Origin: DAOULY01 sp034414595
GTDB lineage: Bacteria > Chloroflexota > Dehalococcoidia > SZUA-161 > JAUWZY01
DNA length: 64,000 nucleotides
Reading direction: 5' to 3'
Assembly: GCA_034414595.1 (NCBI GenBank)
Contig: DAOULY010000016.1
Location: forward strand, 62,001 to 126,000
In this document: positions 16,498-24,093 of the stretch, piece by piece
Layout of the letters: each line of letters starts with the position of its first letter
Position numbering within the stretch: position 1 is the stretch's first letter
Made by a program: the position numbers and the translations under genes
Notes under the pieces: model-generated
Seen by the model: the letters and a program-made list of their open reading frames with translations, nothing else
Told to the model about the DNA's origin: nothing
Databases searched by the model: none

Positions 16498-17976
16498 ATG
16501 CCGTATCTCTCATTAATCGTCTTTCTGCCCGTAATCGGGGCCATTATCATCGCTCTGCTGCCAAGGAGCGCAAGGTCGATCAAGCTCACTGCGGCAGGCT
16601 TTGCCGCAATACCCTTGATTCTTTCCATCGCTCTTTTCGCCGCCAGGCACGGCGCCTTCGATACGTTCCAGTTTGTGGAGAATGTCAGGTGGATTGCAGC
16701 CATCAATGCCAACTATCACCTCGGGGTCGATGGTCTGGGCATGGTGATGGTGCTGTTGACCACCTTCATCGGCCTGCTAGCGGTCTTCGTCTCCTGGAAT
16801 GTTAAAACCAGGGTTCGCGAATACTTCATCTGGCTTCTGCTTTTGGAAACGGGAATCCTGGGCGTGTTCACCTCTTTAGACTTCTTGCTCTTCTTCCTCT
16901 TCTGGGAAGTAGAGCTTCTGCCCATGTACATGCTGATCACGATCTGGGGCTCGGGGCGGAAGGAATACTCGGCGATAAAGTTCGTTATCTACACCCTGGT
17001 CGGCAGCGCCATGATGCTCACTGGCATCCTGCTCCTGTATTTCAAGACCGGGAGCTGGGACATGACCCAGCTTGGGGGACTGGCGCTGACGTTGACCTTG
17101 GGGTGGCAGACGGCAATATTCTTCCTTATCTTCTTCTGCTTCGCGGTGAAGCTGCCCATGTTCCCGGTTCACACCTGGCTTCCTGATGCCCATACTGACG
17201 CTCCCACCGCGGTCAGCGTGATACTGGCTGGAGTGCTGCTGAAGATGGGAGGCTATGGCATGATCCGCGCCTGTGTCACTATCTTCCCTGAAGTGGCCCA
17301 TAAGTATGCCGGGCTCCTTGTCGCTTTGGCTGTGGTGGGTGTACTTTACGGTGCTGCGGTGACCATGAGGCAAACGGACCTGAAGAGGCTGATTGCATAC
17401 AGCAGCATCAGCCACATGGGCTATGTGCTTCTGGGCATCTTTGCCCTCAGTCAGATGAGCCTCACTGGTGCCACCTTGCAGATGTTCAGCCACGGCATTA
17501 TCACCGGACTCCTTTTCGCCATGGTCGGCCTGGTCTATGACAAGACTCATGAGCGCAGCATCCCCAAGCTCGGGGGGCTGGCGCGTCAGATGCCGATCGT
17601 CGCAGTGGTGTTCAGCGTCGCTGGATTGGCGTCGCTGGGGTTACCCGCAACCAGTGGTTTCGCTGCTGAGTTCACGGTGTTCCTTGGCAGCTACAGCAGC
17701 ACCGCCTTCTCATTGGTGCGAGTCTACACCGTCCTGGGCGTTGCTGGCATCGTCGTCACCGCTGGCTACATACTGTGGATGCTGCAGAGGGTGTTCTACA
17801 CTGAGCCCAAGGAGCAATACGACGGCGTGGGCGATGCCACCGTCCTGGAGCAGGTCACCATTTATGCCTTTGTCGCTGCCATAGTTCTCATCGGTGTCTA
17901 TCCCAAGATCTTGACCGATGTCATCAATCTCGGCATCGCGCCAATATGGAATCAGTTGAGTCTGTTGGGCTTGTGA
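16498..17976 (+). CDS. nuoM: NADH-quinone oxidoreductase subunit M (NuoM)
   Basis: An antiporter-like membrane subunit of 492 residues, about 14 helices. Signatures are FFLFWEVELLPMYMLITIWG near residue 135 (with the essential glutamate), HTWLPDAHTDAPTAVSV near 223 and the KRLIAYSSISHMGYVLLG segment near 300. Length is normal. It is followed by a monooxygenase-like small gene before nuoN. Confidence 0.95.
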   Translation: MPYLSLIVFLPVIGAIIIALLPRSARSIKLTAAGFAAIPLILSIALFAARHGAFDTFQFVENVRWIAAINANYHLGVDGLGMVMVLLTTFIGLLAVFVSWNVKTRVREYFIWLLLLETGILGVFTSLDFLLFFLFWEVELLPMYMLITIWGSGRKEYSAIKFVIYTLVGSAMMLTGILLLYFKTGSWDMTQLGGLALTLTLGWQTAIFFLIFFCFAVKLPMFPVHTWLPDAHTDAPTAVSVILAGVLLKMGGYGMIRACVTIFPEVAHKYAGLLVALAVVGVLYGAAVTMRQTDLKRLIAYSSISHMGYVLLGIFALSQMSLTGATLQMFSHGIITGLLFAMVGLVYDKTHERSIPKLGGLARQMPIVAVVFSVAGLASLGLPATSGFAAEFTVFLGSYSSTAFSLVRVYTVLGVAGIVVTAGYILWMLQRVFYTEPKEQYDGVGDATVLEQVTIYAFVAAIVLIGVYPKILTDVINLGIAPIWNQLSLLGL

Positions 17977-18000
17977 TAGGGGGTGATGGAAGTGGTTAAT

Positions 18001-18288
18001 ATGGTCTATATCTTTGAAGTGGCTCCAGAGAAACAAGAGGAGTATCTCAAGGTCACCGCAGAGATAATAAAGCCGTATTGGGAATCGCATGGCTGTCTAT
18101 CGTATAGCATCTCCCAGGGTGCGGAGGAGAGCACACACTTTATCAAGCACATGCTCTTCGCCGACGTACCGGCGATGAAAAAGGCGATGGGGCTGACGGA
18201 GACTGACGAGGAGGGTAAAGCTGCGGCGCAACGCTTCCGCAGCTTTGCTACCAACGTCATAAAGAGGGCCTACATTCAAAAGCTGTAG
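18001..18288 (+). CDS. Antibiotic biosynthesis monooxygenase (ABM)-like small protein
   Basis: About 95 residues with the dimeric alpha/beta-barrel pattern: MVYIFEVAPEKQEEYLKV, then LSYSISQGAEESTHFIKHM and a C-terminal helix. Related proteins are quinol monooxygenases or heme-degrading enzymes, and many members have no known activity. I chose ATG 18001 (GGAAG eight bases upstream); ATG 17986 and GTG 17983 are also in frame. It sits between nuoM and nuoN, 24 bp (6 bp from the earlier GTG) after nuoM, so it belongs to the operon. A link to the quinone pool is tempting but unproven. Confidence 0.7.
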   Translation: MVYIFEVAPEKQEEYLKVTAEIIKPYWESHGCLSYSISQGAEESTHFIKHMLFADVPAMKKAMGLTETDEEGKAAAQRFRSFATNVIKRAYIQKL

Positions 18289-18336
18289 ATTTGCTCTCTG
18301 GTCTCGGGGAGCAGAGAGTGATATAGAGGATAGGAT

Positions 18337-19791
18337 ATGTCAGGTTCGGATGTCTATCTGTTGACGCCGGAGATAAGCCTTGCTGGCTTGGCTTTGCTAC
18401 TGGTCCTTCTCGATCTATTCATCGAGAGGAAATGGATTCTGACAGTGGTCGGGGTTGTGGGCCTGGCTGTGCCCCTTGGCTTTGCCATTGCCCTCTGGGG
18501 TCGGCAGGAAACCGGCTTCAATGGCATGCTGGTGGTAGACGAGTTCAGCCTGTTCTTCAAATTCCTGTTCATAGGAATTGCTCTGTTGCTGTTCCTGTTC
18601 TCTGTGGACTACGTGTCCAAATTACGTCGCTTTCAGGGCGAGTACTATGCTCTGATCCTGCTCTCTATGGTCGGGATGATGCTCATGGCCGCGGGCCGGG
18701 AGTTGATCTCGCTTTACATTGCCCTGGAGCTTGCCAGCATCTCACTCTATGCTTTGGTCTGCTTCTTGAAGGACACCAAATCGAGCGAGGCCGGGCTGAA
18801 GTACCTTATCCTCGGCGCTATTGCCTCCGCGATCCTCCTCTACGGATTGGCCATGGTCTTCGGCCTCACCGGCACCACTCACCTTGCTCAAATCGCCAAC
18901 ATGCTTCCTGCTGGTCAAATATGGGACAACCCTGCGCTCCTTTTGGGCATCGTCTTGATGGTCGCAGGCTTCGGCTTCAAGATCGCCTCGGTCCCCTTCC
19001 AGATGTGGGTCCCCGATGTTTATGAGGGAGCGCCGACGCCGATCACTGCCTACCTCTCGGTGGCAAGCAAGGCCGCTGGCTTCGCCATCATCCTCCGCGT
19101 TTTCCTCACTGCTTTTGGTGTCACCTCCCCGCTGGACATGGCTGACTGGGCCATGATCTTCGCTGTCCTCAGCGCCATCACCATGACCGTGGGTAATGTG
19201 GTGGCCATCGTCCAGACGAACATCAAGCGCATGTTAGGTTATTCCAGCATCGCCCATGCTGGCTACATTTTGGTTGGGCTGGCTGCCCTGGGCATGGCCG
19301 CCGGTGCCGATAGCTTGGGCCGCAGCGGGGTGTTGTTCTTCCTCGCCGGCTATACCCTGGCCAACCTGGGGGCCTTTATCGTCATCATTGCTATCTCCAA
19401 TAAGATCGATAGCGACATGATCAATGACTACTCCGGAATGGTCCGGAGATCGCCGTGGCTCGCCGCTGTCCTTGCTCTGTGTCTTATCTCCCTGATTGGC
19501 ATCCCGCCCACTGCCGGGTTTATGGCCAAGGTCTACATTTTCAACTCCGCCGTGCAAAATGGCTTGACCTGGCTGGTAGTTGTAGCTGTAATCAACAGCG
19601 CCATCTCCGCCTACTACTATCTCAGAGTGGTCAAGTTGATGTTCATGGGAGAGCCAACCTCACTGGAGTCGGTGCCTTCCTCGGTTCCTCTGCGTGTCAC
19701 TCTGGCAGTCACCGGCCTCGGGGTATTGTTCATTGGGGTCTATCCTTACGTGCTTCTCCACCTGGCCGAGCTTTCAGTGTTCATCCCGTAG
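18337..19791 (+). CDS. nuoN: NADH-quinone oxidoreductase subunit N (NuoN)
   Basis: The third antiporter-like subunit, 484 residues, the last gene of the operon. Family motifs include LALELASISLYALVCFLKD near residue 130, MWVPDVYEGAPTPITAYLSV near 223 and IKRMLGYSSIAHAGYILVGL near 296. With nuoA, B, C, D, H, I, J, K, L and M this completes the 11 core subunits; nuoE, F and G are not in the operon or the rest of the window. About 60 bp and a new promoter separate it from ybeY. Confidence 0.95.
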   Translation: MSGSDVYLLTPEISLAGLALLLVLLDLFIERKWILTVVGVVGLAVPLGFAIALWGRQETGFNGMLVVDEFSLFFKFLFIGIALLLFLFSVDYVSKLRRFQGEYYALILLSMVGMMLMAAGRELISLYIALELASISLYALVCFLKDTKSSEAGLKYLILGAIASAILLYGLAMVFGLTGTTHLAQIANMLPAGQIWDNPALLLGIVLMVAGFGFKIASVPFQMWVPDVYEGAPTPITAYLSVASKAAGFAIILRVFLTAFGVTSPLDMADWAMIFAVLSAITMTVGNVVAIVQTNIKRMLGYSSIAHAGYILVGLAALGMAAGADSLGRSGVLFFLAGYTLANLGAFIVIIAISNKIDSDMINDYSGMVRRSPWLAAVLALCLISLIGIPPTAGFMAKVYIFNSAVQNGLTWLVVVAVINSAISAYYYLRVVKLMFMGEPTSLESVPSSVPLRVTLAVTGLGVLFIGVYPYVLLHLAELSVFIP

Positions 19792-19807
19792 GCCTGCTCC
19801 CCGTTCC

Positions 19808-19837
19808 TTGACCGCCTTTGACCCCCGATGCTATGAT
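19808..19837 (+). promoter_or_regulatory. Promoter for ybeY and downstream genes
   Basis: TTGACC at 19808-19813, an 18-base spacer and TATGAT at 19832-19837, just after nuoN. Transcription would start near 19844 and give a very short leader before the ybeY TTG. Called from consensus match and position only. Confidence 0.55.
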
Positions 19838-19854
19838 GAGTATGGTGGCGTATA

Positions 19855-20316
19855 TTGGACTGTGAATTGAACTTACACATTAATGAACCATATAGGGACG
19901 CCATCGATGTGGGCTGGCTCAGGCGAGCAGTTGAGCAAACTCTGTCAGCCAGAGAGGTTGATTCCAAAGTAGAGCTGGGCCTGGTCATCACCGACGACCG
20001 AGTTATTCAGGAACTGAACCGGACCTATCGCGGAATTGATGCCACTACTGATGTCTTAGCCTTTGCCCTCCAGGGTGAAGGCTTTGCTACTCCTCCCGAT
20101 GGCTTCCTGCATCTCGGTGAGGTCTTGATCTCCTACCCCCAGGCGGAGAGGCAGGCCAAGGAACAGGGTCATTCCCTGGAGCGGGAGCTGATGCTACTCG
20201 TGACTCACGGAGTGCTTCACCTCCTCGGCGCTGATGATGAGCACGACGAAGAGGAGCGGGAGATGAGGGCTATGGAGGAGAAAATCATGGCCTCGATGTT
20301 CGGGGAGGGCAGGTAG
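19855..20316 (+). CDS. ybeY: Endoribonuclease/rRNA maturation factor YbeY
   Basis: YbeY is a zinc-dependent RNase involved in 16S rRNA 3' maturation and ribosome quality control. The 153-residue product has AFALQGEG where the family shows a conserved strand, LGEVLIS, and the metal motif VTHGVLHLLGADDEH. The usual HGxLHLxGxDH spacing carries two extra residues before the final histidine, or an aspartate takes the third position. The start is TTG 19855 or TTG 19867 (NLHINEPY); neither has a strong Shine-Dalgarno site. A radical SAM gene follows 3 bp after the stop. Confidence 0.9.
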   Translation: MDCELNLHINEPYRDAIDVGWLRRAVEQTLSAREVDSKVELGLVITDDRVIQELNRTYRGIDATTDVLAFALQGEGFATPPDGFLHLGEVLISYPQAERQAKEQGHSLERELMLLVTHGVLHLLGADDEHDEEEREMRAMEEKIMASMFGEGR

Positions 20317-20319
20317 AAT

Positions 20320-21297
20320 ATGGTGCAGATTGATTTGCCTCCCTATCGGCCGCCCAGCGAGGCACGCAGCCTATTGGTCCGGGCCACCAGAGGCTGCCCG
20401 TGGAATAAGTGTACCTTTTGCTCTATGTATAAGGACACCAGGTTCGAGCTCAAGTCTACCGATGAGGTAAAAGAGGAAATCCTGGCCCTGAAAAGGCTCA
20501 GCGAGGAGGTCAAGGCGTGGGCCTTGGGTATGGGCTACGGGGACAGGATCGGGCAGGCGGCAGCCTACAACGGCATCTTCTGGCTCGACGACGATGGCGC
20601 GGTGAGGCGGGCCTTCATCGGCGATTCCAATAGCCCGATTATGAAAACCGAGGACCTGGCTGAGGTAATTGAATGTCTCTATCAGACCTTTCCCCAGCTG
20701 GAGCGAGTCACCAGCTATGCCCGGGCGCATACCATTCGGCGCAAGACGCCTGAGGAGCTGATGAGGCTGAAGGAAGCCGGTCTTTCCAGGATTCATATCG
20801 GCCTGGAGTCGGGCGACGACGAGCTGCTGGCCTACGTGAAAAAGGGGCTGACCGCGGATATGGCCATCGAGGCCGGCAGGAAGGTCAAAGAGAGCGGTAT
20901 TTCCTTATGTGAGTATGTGATACTGGGGCTGGGGGGACCCGACAGGTCTCAACAGCACGCCGAGGGCACAGCTAAAGTGCTCAATGCTATAGACCCTGAC
21001 TTCATCAGGGTGCGCACCTTAAGGCTGCAACCGCCGGCGCCGCTGTTTGATGAGCAGCAGCGAGGTGAGTTCACTCTTTGCTCGGCTGAGGAGACATTAT
21101 GGGAGGAGAGGAGGTTGATCGAGAATTTGGAGGTCACTTCTGAATTTGTCAGCGACCATGTCACCAACTACCTGGAGATAGATGGCAAGCTGCCACATGA
21201 TAAGGAAAGCATGCTGGAGCAAATAGACGCTGCCCTGGCAGCACCGCCGGAACTCAAGGCTCGGATTTTTCGTCCCGAAGCAGTGCGACATCTTTAA
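20320..21297 (+). CDS. Radical SAM protein with CX4CX2C cluster motif
   Basis: A 325-residue radical SAM enzyme. The cluster motif is RGCPWNKCTFCSMY near residue 30, i.e. CX4CX2C as in one branch of COG1032/COG0621-like proteins, and the SAM-binding GLESGDD and YVILGLGG segments follow. No B12-binding or C-terminal auxiliary domain is obvious. ATG 20320 follows GGAGGGCAGG. The substrate is unknown. It sits between ybeY and dnaX, with the ybeY stop 3 bp upstream. Confidence 0.82.
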   Translation: MVQIDLPPYRPPSEARSLLVRATRGCPWNKCTFCSMYKDTRFELKSTDEVKEEILALKRLSEEVKAWALGMGYGDRIGQAAAYNGIFWLDDDGAVRRAFIGDSNSPIMKTEDLAEVIECLYQTFPQLERVTSYARAHTIRRKTPEELMRLKEAGLSRIHIGLESGDDELLAYVKKGLTADMAIEAGRKVKESGISLCEYVILGLGGPDRSQQHAEGTAKVLNAIDPDFIRVRTLRLQPPAPLFDEQQRGEFTLCSAEETLWEERRLIENLEVTSEFVSDHVTNYLEIDGKLPHDKESMLEQIDAALAAPPELKARIFRPEAVRHL

Positions 21298-21315
21298 CCG
21301 CCGGCTGTTTTGGAC

Positions 21316-21321
21316 TATAAT
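21316..21321 (+). promoter_or_regulatory. Candidate -10 element for dnaX-ybaB-recR
   Basis: A perfect TATAAT at 21316-21321, 14 bases upstream of the dnaX ATG and just after the previous stop. A -35 at proper spacing is poor (TTTAAC at 21293-21298), so the promoter is uncertain. Confidence 0.4.
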
Positions 21322-21334
21322 AACCGCAAAGGCT

Positions 21335-23026
21335 ATGTCCTCTCAGGTATTTTATCGCAAGTGGCGTCCCCAAGCCCTGGCTGAGGTGTTGGGACAGGAG
21401 CACGTGACCCGCACTCTGCTCAATGCCCTGGCTGCGGAGCGTGTGGCCCATGCCTATCTCTTCTGCGGTCCCCGGGGCACGGGCAAGACCAGCACCGGCC
21501 GCATTCTGGCCAAGGCGGTGAATTGCCAGAGCAGTGGTCGGGGCGAGCCCTGCAATGAGTGCAGCGTCTGCCAGGCGATCAGTGAAGGCCGTGCTCTGGA
21601 CCTGGTAGAGATCGATGCTGCCTCCAATCGCGGCATCGACGAGATCAGAGACCTCAGGGAGAAGGTCAACTTTGCCCCCAGCATAGCCAGATATAAGGTC
21701 TACATCATCGACGAAGTCCATATGCTCACTGAGCCGGCGTTCAACGCTCTGCTCAAGACGCTCGAGGAACCCCCTCCTCATATCATATTCGTACTGGCCA
21801 CCACCGAGGTACACAAGGTGCCGATGACCATTCTTTCCCGGTGCCAGAGATTTGACTTCCGCCGTCTCTCGCAGGGGGCCATAGTGGCCAAGCTGAAGCG
21901 GATCTGTGACCAGGAGGGAATTCAAACCGAGGCCGAGGCGCTGATGCTCATTGCCAGAAGCACAGGCGGAAGCCTGCGCGATGCGGAGAACCTGCTGGAG
22001 CAACTGGTCACCTACTATGGCTCTGAGCTCAGTTGCCGTCAGGTCCAGGAAGAGCTGGGCATCATCGGTGACGAGCGCGTTCGCCAGCTGGTCAACTGCA
22101 TTCTGAGCAGGGACATCGCCCAGGGGCTGGCCGCCATCAACAGCGTCGCCAGTGACGGGCTGGACCTGCAGCAGTTCAACCGTGAGCTGGTGGAATATCT
22201 GAGAGGTATGCTCCTGGTCAAGGCTGGTGCCGAGAATGTGCTCGATGTCCCTCGGGAAGAGGTAGCCGAGATGGGGCGTCTGGGTAACGGCATTTCTGTG
22301 GAGGAGGTCTCCAGGGCAATCAGGCTCTTCTCCGGGGCCGATTTTCGCGCTATGCCTCAATCTACACTGCCTTTGGAGCTGGCCCTGGTCGATTATGCCT
22401 CCTCCGTGGCTAAGGGATCGGAGACCGCTGCTGCGCCTCCGGCTCCGGTGAAGGCCGCTAAACGGCCGGTACCCGCAGCTGAGAAAAAAGTAGAGAGCAC
22501 TGCTGAGCCTCCAGCCCCGGTGAGAGCCGCTGAACCGGCAGTCTCTGCGGCGGAGGAGATGGAGAGCATTGCTGAGCCTCCGGCCCCAGTTGAGGCAGTT
22601 GAGGCGACAACCTCCGGAGCTGAGAGGACTGTGAGCGCTGCTGAGTCCCCGCCAGCAGGGGGAACACCTGAGCTTGAGCAAATCCAGAGCCGCTGGAACG
22701 ACTTTGTCAACGCCTGCCGCGGGGAGGGCTCGGCGGGCAACCTGGATGCCCTGCTGCGGAAGTCGTGCAGGCCAATGGAGCTGAAGGATGACATTTTGAC
22801 CCTCGGTTTTTACTGGGAGTTTCAAAAGGGCAAGATCGAGGACCCCAAGTACCGTCACATGGTGGAGAGGAAGCTGATGGATGTGTTCCAGGCTCCCTAC
22901 AAGGTGCGGTGTGTCCTTGTTGACCGTGGGAAGAAGAGCAAGCCAGGGGCTGCCAGCGAGAGCCTTCTGGTCAAGGAGGCGCTGAAGATGGGGGCCGAGA
23001 TTGTAGATAAGGAGCAAAATGAATAA
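21335..23026 (+). CDS. dnaX: DNA polymerase III subunits gamma/tau (DnaX)
   Basis: The clamp-loader ATPase and replisome organiser. The 563-residue product opens with the canonical VFYRKWRPQ, has Walker A GPRGTGKTST near residue 47, four zinc cysteines (one in AKAVNC, then CNECSVC), Walker B VYIIDEVHML, and sensor SRCQRFDF. A low-complexity Pro/Ala/Glu linker (about residues 366-440) made of three imperfect repeats separates the AAA+ core from the C-terminal tau-like domain. An A6 run in the linker (see separate entry) could allow slippage to make a short gamma form. It overlaps ybaB by 8 bases. Confidence 0.95.
   Translation: MSSQVFYRKWRPQALAEVLGQEHVTRTLLNALAAERVAHAYLFCGPRGTGKTSTGRILAKAVNCQSSGRGEPCNECSVCQAISEGRALDLVEIDAASNRGIDEIRDLREKVNFAPSIARYKVYIIDEVHMLTEPAFNALLKTLEEPPPHIIFVLATTEVHKVPMTILSRCQRFDFRRLSQGAIVAKLKRICDQEGIQTEAEALMLIARSTGGSLRDAENLLEQLVTYYGSELSCRQVQEELGIIGDERVRQLVNCILSRDIAQGLAAINSVASDGLDLQQFNRELVEYLRGMLLVKAGAENVLDVPREEVAEMGRLGNGISVEEVSRAIRLFSGADFRAMPQSTLPLELALVDYASSVAKGSETAAAPPAPVKAAKRPVPAAEKKVESTAEPPAPVRAAEPAVSAAEEMESIAEPPAPVEAVEATTSGAERTVSAAESPPAGGTPELEQIQSRWNDFVNACRGEGSAGNLDALLRKSCRPMELKDDILTLGFYWEFQKGKIEDPKYRHMVERKLMDVFQAPYKVRCVLVDRGKKSKPGAASESLLVKEALKMGAEIVDKEQNE
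22430..22640 (+). repeat. Imperfect in-frame tandem repeats in the dnaX linker
   Basis: Three copies of a 23-24 codon unit begin at 22430, 22502 and 22571 and each start with the pattern A-x-PPAPV followed by charged and alanine-rich residues. Periods are 72 and 69 bases, so the frame is kept. Such linkers are flexible tethers and expand or contract easily. Confidence 0.7.
22484..22489 (+). other. A6 run, possible dnaX slippage site
   Basis: Six adenines form codons AAA AAA (residues 384-385), just after the AAA+ core. A +1 slip meets TAG at 22491 at once; a -1 slip meets TGA at 22504 after five codons. Either would yield a gamma-like protein of about 385-390 residues. The E. coli and Thermus dnaX genes make gamma by ribosomal or transcriptional slippage on A runs; here the run is shorter and the role is inferred. 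Confidence 0.3.
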
Positions 23027-23315
23027 GAAGATTATGCAGCAGGTACAGCAGAGATTGGCCAAGTTGCAGGAGGAGCTGAGCGAGGCTACAGTGGAGGCCA
23101 GCGCCGGTGGTGGGGTGGTTACGGTGGTGGTCACTGGCCAGCAGCAGATTTGCTCGGTGAAGATCAGCCCCGAAGCCATCGATCCTGATGATGTAGGGAT
23201 GCTGGAAGACCTGGTGATGGCCGCTATGAACGAAGCCATAAACAAGTCCAAGGAGATGGCTGCCGAGAAGCTCGGTGCCATCACCGGCGGGCTCAACATC
23301 CCCGGCCTGATGTAA
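23019..23315 (+). CDS. ybaB: YbaB/EbfC-family nucleoid-associated protein
   Basis: A 98-residue DNA-binding dimer of the YbaB/EbfC family. It begins with a basic helix (MNKKIMQQVQQRLAKLQEEL), has the glycine-rich SAGGGVVTVVVTG strand and a second helix LEDLVMAAMNEAINKSKEMA, the normal arrangement. It overlaps the dnaX end by 8 bases and precedes recR by 12 bp, the dnaX-ybaB-recR order found in many bacteria. Confidence 0.94.
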   Translation: MNKKIMQQVQQRLAKLQEELSEATVEASAGGGVVTVVVTGQQQICSVKISPEAIDPDDVGMLEDLVMAAMNEAINKSKEMAAEKLGAITGGLNIPGLM

Positions 23316-23327
23316 GAGGAGTCCCTT

Positions 23328-23939
23328 TTGAATAGAGGCTTTTTCCCCGCTGCCGAGCCCATCTCCCGGCTCATCGCCGAGTTCAACAAGCTCCCCGGTA
23401 TCGGGCCCAAGAGCGCTGCCCGGCTGGCCTATTACCTGCTCAAGATGCCCGAGGCTGAGGCCCGTTCCCTGGCTGAGGCCATTCTGGATATCAAGGAGAA
23501 GATCGTCCTCTGCTCTCTCTGTCAGAACATCGCCGACTCCAACCCCTGTCACATCTGCCGCAGCGAGGAGCGAGACCAGAGCAAGATCTGCGTCGTCGAG
23601 GAGCCGCTGGACATACTGGCGCTGGAGCGCACCGGACAATACCGGGGGCTTTACCATGTGCTGCATGGGGTGATCTCACCTGTGGACGGCATCGGCCCCG
23701 ATGAGCTCAAGATCAGGGAACTGTTGCCTCGGCTCAAGGACGGCAAGGTGGAGGAGGTCATCCTGGCCACAAACCCCAATTTGGAGGGCGAGGCCACAGC
23801 GATGTATTTGCAGCGCCTCATCTCACCTCTGGGCATCCGCATCACCTCGCTGGCCCGCGGGCTTCCCGTAGGTGGCGACCTGGAATATGCCGATGAAGTC
23901 ACACTCTCCCGCGCCCTGGAGGGCCGCAGGGAAGTTTAG
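23328..23939 (+). CDS. recR: Recombination protein RecR
   Basis: RecR works with RecO (and RecF) to load RecA on gapped DNA. The 203-residue product has the helix-hairpin-helix (FNKLPGIGPKSAARLAYYLL), the zinc finger CSLC-CHIC, and a Toprim domain (ICVVEEPLDILALE, NPNLEGEATAMYL). The start is TTG 23328, after AGAGGAG. It is the last housekeeping gene before the AT-richer insert; its functional partner recO is 11.5 kb downstream, and a broken recO copy lies in between. Confidence 0.95.
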   Translation: MNRGFFPAAEPISRLIAEFNKLPGIGPKSAARLAYYLLKMPEAEARSLAEAILDIKEKIVLCSLCQNIADSNPCHICRSEERDQSKICVVEEPLDILALERTGQYRGLYHVLHGVISPVDGIGPDELKIRELLPRLKDGKVEEVILATNPNLEGEATAMYLQRLISPLGIRITSLARGLPVGGDLEYADEVTLSRALEGRREV

Positions 23940-23957
23940 CTCATATTTGAAAGAGCC

Positions 23958-24020
23958 GGGCTGGGATGAGGAACAGGTAATGATTTGCCCCGTTGCGCAT
24001 TCCGTCGAATCGTTCAGCTA
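23958..24020 (+). repeat. Direct repeat A flanking the SIR2 island (left)
   Basis: A 63-base segment aligns without gaps to 26785-26847 with 52 of 63 identical bases by hand count; the best block is GATTTGCCCCGTTGC. It starts 19 bases after the recR stop. No coding sense. It may be an old duplication or the trace of a mobile element. Confidence 0.75.
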
Positions 24021-24042
24021 GGTAATAAAACAGTATTATGTC

Positions 24043-24071
24043 TTGACACAAGAAGTTAATCTGTCTATTGT
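24043..24071 (+). promoter_or_regulatory. Promoter of the SIR2/NTPase gene
   Basis: TTGACA at 24043-24048, a 17-base spacer and TATTGT at 24066-24071, giving a start near 24078 and a 16-base leader. The upstream and downstream bases are AT-rich. AGGA at 24083-24086 is the likely ribosome site of ATG 24094. Confidence 0.6.
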
Positions 24072-24093
24072 TATTTTATATTAGGATTATTAT

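Noticed and set aside
16876..17550. A 224-residue minus-strand frame in nuoM.
   Set aside because: Antisense of a conserved membrane subunit; His/Gln-rich translation typical of a shadow.
21254..23410. A 718-residue open frame on the minus strand over dnaX.
   Set aside because: It is the antisense of dnaX and ybaB, which have full family motifs on the plus strand; the predicted protein is low-complexity and has no ribosome site or family.
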